From the NCBI RefSeq assembly GCF_934560975.1, contig NZ_CAKTFO010000010.1, positions 26,466 to 90,465 of the forward strand: a stretch of 64,000 nt of DNA, in the 5' to 3' direction. Positions 60,003 through 64,000 of this stretch are shown in pieces. The position numbers and the translations under genes were made by a program. The notes beneath the pieces were generated by a model. That model was not told the DNA's origin and ran no database searches. It was given only the letters and a program-made list of their open reading frames with translations. This DNA comes from an uncultured Sphingomonas sp. (lineage in GTDB: Bacteria; Pseudomonadota; Alphaproteobacteria; Sphingomonadales; Sphingomonadaceae). The stretch's first letter is position 1, and every line of letters begins with the position of its first letter.

Positions 60003-62049
60003 CCTCGTCGATCCCGTCCAGCGCCATATCGCCGCCATCGCCTTTCGCGATGCCGTCGTGCGCGACGATGCGTCGGATATGGTGTCGAGCGCGGATGCGT
60101 CATCGAAGCAGGCGCAACGCCAGTTGCGGGCGATGTTGCCAGGCGTCGACTTCCCCTGGGGCAGCGCTGACGGACTACTGGATGACCCGGTCGGCCGTCG
60201 TGTCGGCCGGGTTGCGTTCAACCCGGCGATCCGTGCGCTCTGGAGCGACGGCGTCCGGACGGGTGGACCGCCCGCACCGCATCGCCTGCCGGAGCACGCG
60301 GCGGGCATTCAGCGGTTCATCCGCGAGCAGACCCACCTTGGCGTCGACCGTCTCGATGACGCGACCGGTGACGACCTGATCGAACGGCTGCTCGGTTTCA
60401 GCATCGCCGACCATGCCTGGGTTACCGACGTACTGAGGCAAAATCGCGCGGAGACCCGGCTTTTCGTCGCGACGTCGATACTGGCTGCGGCGTGCGCGAA
60501 GTACGAGAAGAAATGGACCAAGACCGAAGCAACCGGGCGGGAACGAACCGCACTGAGCGTTGCAGCCGCTGCCGTAGAGACGGCGCTGGCGGGCGTCGCG
60601 CGGATCGCTGCGGATAGGCTGCTCGCCGACGACGACATCCGGGCTGGCACACATCGCATTGCCATGCTTCTGGCGAACAAAGTCGAAGCCTTTCGCCGGG
60701 TCCGTTCGACCAAGAGCGTCACCTCGGCCGTGCGGTTAGCCGCGAGTGCAGCCGACGCGGTGCATCTGTTCCTGACACGTGGGACGGTTCAGGATATCCC
60801 ACTCGAATATGATCGCGATCCCAAGCGCCTCCCTGATCGCCTCGCAGCCCGCAACGAGGCTGTCAAAATAGCAATTCAGGCGATGCTAGACGATGTGGCG
60901 GCGGTCGATGGGCACGACGTGTACGTCCTGCTCATGGCGAGACGGCTCGATGTCGCGCTGACCCGCTACCCCTGGCTCGCCGCGCCGCATCCTATCTTCC
61001 GGCTGAACTATGGCTACATTGGCGCCCATGCGCTCTTTGCCGAATGCGAACGGCTCGCGGCCATCATCCGCACGATGGCGGACCGGCAGAGGCTGGCCGA
61101 TGGGGCAGTCCTCGATAGTGTTGCCCTGCGTCCCGTCCTAGCCAACGCCGCTTCGACCGGCTCTGCCCTTCGTCATCAGGCGGCGGCCGGACGATATCTC
61201 GATCTCGGCGTCTACCACCGCGCGGTCACGACGAGCTTCATGCGCGAAAAGAGCCGCCGGATGGGCGGCACTGTCCGGGATTACACACACCATGCCTATG
61301 CCCTAGGATCGCGCTTCTGCGATCTCCCGGCTGCCGCCACCGACGCGTCTACCCATGATTTCATCCGCCGCTCCGAACTGGACAAGCCGACCCAGCGGGG
61401 CACTAAGCGACACGATCTCGTCCTGTTCTATGGCCTTGGCATTGAGGATACGATCATCCTCGCTCTGCGACAGATCCTCGACCGGCTCATCATGCGCGGG
61501 GTCAGCGGCGATGACTGGTGGATTGCCTTTGGCCGCACTGTGCACCGCATTCTGTCCTGGGTCGCGCCAGCGATGGCCGCGCGGCTGGAAATGACGTCGT
61601 CGCTGAAAGCCCGTCATGCCACCTGCAAGGGGCTTCGAAACAGAGCCACCGATCTCGCCCGCCGTTTCAGCGACCATGACTATGATCGGCCTGTCGGCGC
61701 GTTCTTTGACTACAGTTTATGGTTCGACCGGGATCGCGATGTCGCTTTCTGGGACCGACTTCAGAAGGGTACGAAGCTGTATGGTGCCTTCGGCTCCACC
61801 TTTGTTCCCCCGCCTACGGAGCGGGAAACACTGCCTGGCCGTCAGGGACGACGTCCGACGCCAGCCAACGCTCCGCCCTCGCGCTGGCGACAGATCATGC
61901 TCGAAGCGAAAAGGGCGCTCGACGCCTATCTGCCGCTTTACGTGAAAAGCCGGCCGGACGGCCTGACCGCGCGAATCATGGCGCGGATGAGCCAGGGCTA
62001 TTCGGCCTTCAGCAGTGATCCGCAGTTCAGCACGATATTCAGAACCTGA
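59995..62049 (+). CDS. Large island protein of unknown function
   Basis: 684 aa from the ATG at 59995 (MIDLVDPVQRHIAAIAFRDA); the longer upstream frame overlaps the previous gene completely. It is predicted mostly helical and soluble, with conserved-looking aromatic and charged segments: HPIFRLNYGYIGAHALFAEC, TSFMREKSRRMGGTVRDYTH, KPTQRGTKRHDLVLFYGLGI and VGAFFDYSLWFDRDRDVAFW. No Walker, nuclease or methyltransferase motif was seen. It is the last gene of the coupled unit; a weak hairpin (62048-62074) follows the stop. Confidence 0.72.
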   Translation: MIDLVDPVQRHIAAIAFRDAVVRDDASDMVSSADASSKQAQRQLRAMLPGVDFPWGSADGLLDDPVGRRVGRVAFNPAIRALWSDGVRTGGPPAPHRLPEHAAGIQRFIREQTHLGVDRLDDATGDDLIERLLGFSIADHAWVTDVLRQNRAETRLFVATSILAAACAKYEKKWTKTEATGRERTALSVAAAAVETALAGVARIAADRLLADDDIRAGTHRIAMLLANKVEAFRRVRSTKSVTSAVRLAASAADAVHLFLTRGTVQDIPLEYDRDPKRLPDRLAARNEAVKIAIQAMLDDVAAVDGHDVYVLLMARRLDVALTRYPWLAAPHPIFRLNYGYIGAHALFAECERLAAIIRTMADRQRLADGAVLDSVALRPVLANAASTGSALRHQAAAGRYLDLGVYHRAVTTSFMREKSRRMGGTVRDYTHHAYALGSRFCDLPAAATDASTHDFIRRSELDKPTQRGTKRHDLVLFYGLGIEDTIILALRQILDRLIMRGVSGDDWWIAFGRTVHRILSWVAPAMAARLEMTSSLKARHATCKGLRNRATDLARRFSDHDYDRPVGAFFDYSLWFDRDRDVAFWDRLQKGTKLYGAFGSTFVPPPTERETLPGRQGRRPTPANAPPSRWRQIMLEAKRALDAYLPLYVKSRPDGLTARIMARMSQGYSAFSSDPQFSTIFRT

Positions 62050-62115
62050 AAACCGCAGTTCTCTGTGGGTTTTCCACGGGAACCTCTCCGGGATCGCCAT
62101 CGCCACCACCGGCGC

Positions 62116-62301
62116 ATGGACACGCCGACGCCACCTTCAGCGCCACGCCAGCCGCGTGAACCGACTCATTCCGGAACGGTCACGCGGCTGGTCCGCATTT
62201 CGGCGCCGGCACCCGACTTTGTGCCGCCGCTGGAGGGGGAATCTGCTATACTGCTCCACCTGCTGGGGCAGGCGTTCACGGATCTGATCGAAGGAGCGTA
62301 A
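62116..62301 (+). CDS. Small ORF preceding the recombinase
   Basis: 61 codons (MDTPTPPSAPRQPREPTHSG ... LLHLLGQAFTDLIEGA). Its stop lies two bases before the recombinase ATG, and its last codons contain the recombinase ribosome binding site (AAGGAG). A proline-rich N-terminus is followed by an amphipathic helix. It may be a leader or a small partner of the recombinase; no function can be assigned. Confidence 0.5.
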   Translation: MDTPTPPSAPRQPREPTHSGTVTRLVRISAPAPDFVPPLEGESAILLHLLGQAFTDLIEGA

Positions 62302-62303
62302 GC

Positions 62304-63956
62304 ATGCGTATCAAGCCTGAAGCCGAAAGGATCGTTGGCTATGTCCGCGTCTCGACCGACGATCAGGCCGATCACCGCACCTCGCTCGACAGCCAGGATG
62401 CACAGATCCGGGCGGACGCCGAGGCGAAAGGCCAGATCGTCGTCCGCATCTTCGTGGAGGCGGGCGAGAGCGGGCAGGATGCTCGCCGACCCGAGTTCAA
62501 CCGCCTGCTCGATTTCGTCGAGGATCCCGCCAACGGCATCCGGGAGATCAAGATCATCTCGTTGTCGCGCCTTGCCCGCAGCATGGAAACCCAAATCCCG
62601 ACATTTGCGCGGCTCAAGCGCGCCAAGGTTCGCTTGCTTTCGCTGACACAGAATTTCTCCGACGATCCGATGGGCGCCATGATGCGCAACGTCATCGCTT
62701 CGTTTGACGAATATTTTGCGCTTGAAACGGCCAAGCATACGCGCCGCACGATGCGGCGGAACGCCGAAGAGGGTTTTTTCAACGGAGGCCCAGTGCCGTT
62801 CGGCTACGAAAGCCGCACGGTCGAAATGCGCGGGACCAAGGCGAAGAAGAACCTCTTCATCCATGAGCATGACGCCCGGACGGTCCGGCTAATGTTCGAC
62901 CTCGCCACCGTGGGGCGAGGCAACGGTCCGATGGGCGCCCGCGCGATCGCCGAATGGCTCAACGAGCGCGGGTACACGCTGTCCAGCGGCAACAGGTTCA
63001 ACAACTCCAACGTGGCCGGCATTCTGAGCCGTTGCCACTATCGCGGATACTATTTTGACATGACCCGCGACGAACATGGCGGGACGGCTCCCGAGGACAC
63101 TTGGGTCCGTGTCGAATGCCCGCAGATCATCCCGGAGGAGATGATGGATGCGGTCGCCGCTCTACGCGCCGTGCGTCGGCCGACCGTCACGCCACCGCGC
63201 GTCGTCAACGGCCCGACCTTGCTCACCAAGGTCGCGAAGTGCGGCATCTGCGGCGAGGGCTTGACGATCCGCACCGGCAAGGGCGGCCGCTATTCCTATT
63301 ATTCCTGCAACGGCAAGGTCAGCGCCGGCGCGGCGCGCTGCACCTGTCCCCATGTGCGCGAAGAGCGTCTCGACGGGGTTGTGCTCGGTGCACTCGAGCG
63401 CCAGATCTTCGCGCCCGAGCGGCTGCGTATGCTGCTGTCCGAAATGCTGGAAGCCTCGGCGGAGGCGGACGAGCGTCGTGCCCGCGACCTCACCCAGGCT
63501 CGTCTCAACAAAACCCAGGCCGAAACGCGCCTGCGCAACCTCTACGAGGCGCTAGCGGACGGCCACGCCTCGCTTAAGGACCAGACGTTCACCGGCTTGT
63601 TGGCCGAGACGAATAGCCGCATCGCCTCAGCGACCGCCACGATCGAAACGCTCGAACGGCAGATCGGCAAGACCACGAAGCGCGTGACGCCCGAGATGGT
63701 GGATGCGTTCGGTGCCCTCGTGCGCGACCGCCTCAGCGGGGACGATCCCGCGCTCCGCAAGGCCTATGTGGCCCTCTTCGTCTCCGAAGTGGCAGTCGAT
63801 CAGGGAGCTATCCGGATTTCCGGCTCGTCCCAATTGCTCGAACGAGCGATCGGGAGAACGGAACCGGCCATCATGGGCATGGTGCCCATTTTTGACCGGA
63901 AATGGTGCCCAGAAGAGGACTCGAACCTCCACGACCTTGCGATCGCCAGCACCTGA
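62304..63956 (+). CDS. Large serine recombinase (site-specific integrase)
   Basis: 550 aa. The resolvase domain begins IVGYVRVSTDDQADHRTSLD (nucleophile Ser near residue 17). It is followed by the recombinase domain (GARAIAEWLNERGYTLSSGN), a zinc ribbon (KCGICGEGLTIRTGK ... YYSCNGK ... CTCPHV, near 312-345) and a coiled coil (about 385-460) typical of large serine integrases. Its last ~18 codons (WCPEEDSNLHDLAIAST) are the complement of tRNA-Leu, so excision or integration would change its C-terminus. AAGGAG lies upstream. It is the enzyme expected to insert and excise the island. Confidence 0.93.
   Translation: MRIKPEAERIVGYVRVSTDDQADHRTSLDSQDAQIRADAEAKGQIVVRIFVEAGESGQDARRPEFNRLLDFVEDPANGIREIKIISLSRLARSMETQIPTFARLKRAKVRLLSLTQNFSDDPMGAMMRNVIASFDEYFALETAKHTRRTMRRNAEEGFFNGGPVPFGYESRTVEMRGTKAKKNLFIHEHDARTVRLMFDLATVGRGNGPMGARAIAEWLNERGYTLSSGNRFNNSNVAGILSRCHYRGYYFDMTRDEHGGTAPEDTWVRVECPQIIPEEMMDAVAALRAVRRPTVTPPRVVNGPTLLTKVAKCGICGEGLTIRTGKGGRYSYYSCNGKVSAGAARCTCPHVREERLDGVVLGALERQIFAPERLRMLLSEMLEASAEADERRARDLTQARLNKTQAETRLRNLYEALADGHASLKDQTFTGLLAETNSRIASATATIETLERQIGKTTKRVTPEMVDAFGALVRDRLSGDDPALRKAYVALFVSEVAVDQGAIRISGSSQLLERAIGRTEPAIMGMVPIFDRKWCPEEDSNLHDLAIAST
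63883..63915. repeat. Right attachment site (attR-like) at the tRNA-Leu 3' end
   Basis: It includes TGGTGCCCAGAAG (63903-63915), the tRNA 3' end on this strand, plus an upstream 20-base imperfect match to the left site (GCCCAT, TTTGACC, GGAAA). It overlaps the 3' end of the recombinase gene. Confidence 0.78.
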
Positions 63957-63989
63957 AGCTGGTGCGTCTACCAATTCCGCCATCTGGGC
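63903..63989 (-). tRNA. tRNA-Leu (anticodon CAG)
   Basis: An 87-base leftward tRNA beginning GCCCAGATGGCGGAATTGGT, with a 7-bp acceptor stem (GCCCAGA/TCTGGGC), anticodon stem CCAGC/GCTGG with loop TTCAGGT (anticodon CAG), a long variable arm, T arm GGTTCGAGTCC, discriminator A and an encoded CCA. The island is attached at its 3' end. The tRNA sequence is complete. Confidence 0.96.
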
Positions 63990-64000
63990 ACGGGGTAGGC

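Larger units (their letters stand above)
39334..63915. mobile_element. tRNA-Leu-integrated genomic island with defence cargo
   Basis: A segment of about 24.6 kb bounded by direct repeats of the tRNA-Leu(CAG) 3' end, with a large serine recombinase at the tRNA-proximal end. A relaxase domain (in the chimera at 46436) hints at past mobilisation by conjugative elements. Contents: drmB, drmA, PIN, XRE-ImmA, relaxase-methyltransferase chimera, mcrC and mcrB leftward; two exonuclease-like genes and a hypothetical leftward; a KfrA-like gene, three unrecognised genes, a small ORF and the recombinase rightward. No type IV secretion genes are present, so at most it is mobilisable. Confidence 0.82.

Noticed and set aside
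62048..62074. Hairpin GAAAACC/GGTTTTC after the 684-aa gene as an intrinsic terminator
   Set aside because: There is no T tract after the stem; it may be a weak or Rho-dependent stop, so it is not listed as a terminator.
63627..63983. Leftward 118-codon frame beginning MAELVDAPASGAGD, running out of the tRNA
   Set aside because: It is the well-known spurious translation of tRNA-Leu followed by the antisense of the recombinase gene.
1..64000. CRISPR array or cas genes
   Set aside because: No regularly spaced direct repeats and no Cas-like proteins were seen.

Overview
The window looks like a chromosome segment of a Sphingomonas-type alphaproteobacterium. It is GC-rich, the housekeeping genes ubiB, ubiE, mutM, rpsT and dnaA sit together, the secreted M61 and S10 peptidases and the DUF3649/PepSY/DUF3325 iron-uptake trio are typical of the family, and the proteins read as sphingomonad. 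Everything here was read from sequence alone; family names come from recognition of motifs, not from database searches.

Layout. 1-5.1 kb: ubiB (cut by the left edge) and ubiE leftward, then mutM, rpsT and dnaA rightward. 5.2-11.3 kb: M61 peptidase, the three-gene PepSY iron cluster, S10 carboxypeptidase, and a small inverted-repeat element. 11.5-22 kb: a low-oxygen cluster: cydDC, cydABX, an FNR-type regulator, a hemerythrin-like protein, ompW and hemN. Three near-identical FNR/FixK-type palindromes (TTGAC-N4-GTCAA) sit in its intergenic regions, so the cluster looks like one regulon with its regulator inside it. 22-23.1 kb: a deletion scar joining 5'-truncated pieces of a LysR gene and a NodT-type outer-membrane factor gene. 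23.5-29 kb: a GGDEF-EAL protein and a multi-PAS hybrid histidine kinase. 29.2-33.6 kb: an intact EmrA/EmrB/NodT-type tripartite efflux operon. 33.6-38.8 kb: a low-complexity secreted protein, an HxlR regulator divergent from a PRISE-like SDR, and a single reading frame that joins an SGNH/CE2-like esterase to a GH43 glycosidase.

39.3-63.9 kb is an integrated genomic island of about 24.6 kb, lying between a duplicated 3' end of tRNA-Leu(CAG) (39334-39346 and 63903-63915). A large serine recombinase lies next to the tRNA, and its last codons are written in tRNA sequence. The island carries a leftward defence block: mcrB-mcrC, then a gene that fuses a MobA/MobL relaxase to the C-terminal part of a DISARM-type (DrmMI-like) adenine methyltransferase, then an XRE-ImmA/IrrE regulator with its own palindromic operator, a PIN-domain protein, drmA (helicase) and drmB (DUF1998). 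It also has a PolB-like exonuclease, a DnaQ-like exonuclease, and a rightward operon of unrecognised genes behind a KfrA-like DNA-binding protein.

The most unusual item is the relaxase-methyltransferase chimera. The methyltransferase keeps the NPPF catalytic motif, the target-recognition region and the C-terminus, but lacks the N-terminal S-adenosylmethionine motif I. drmD and drmC are also absent. The locus is therefore either a decayed class 1 DISARM, with its modification half captured by a mobilisation gene, or a variant DrmAB system that uses PIN and ImmA proteins and a relaxase-tethered target-recognition module.
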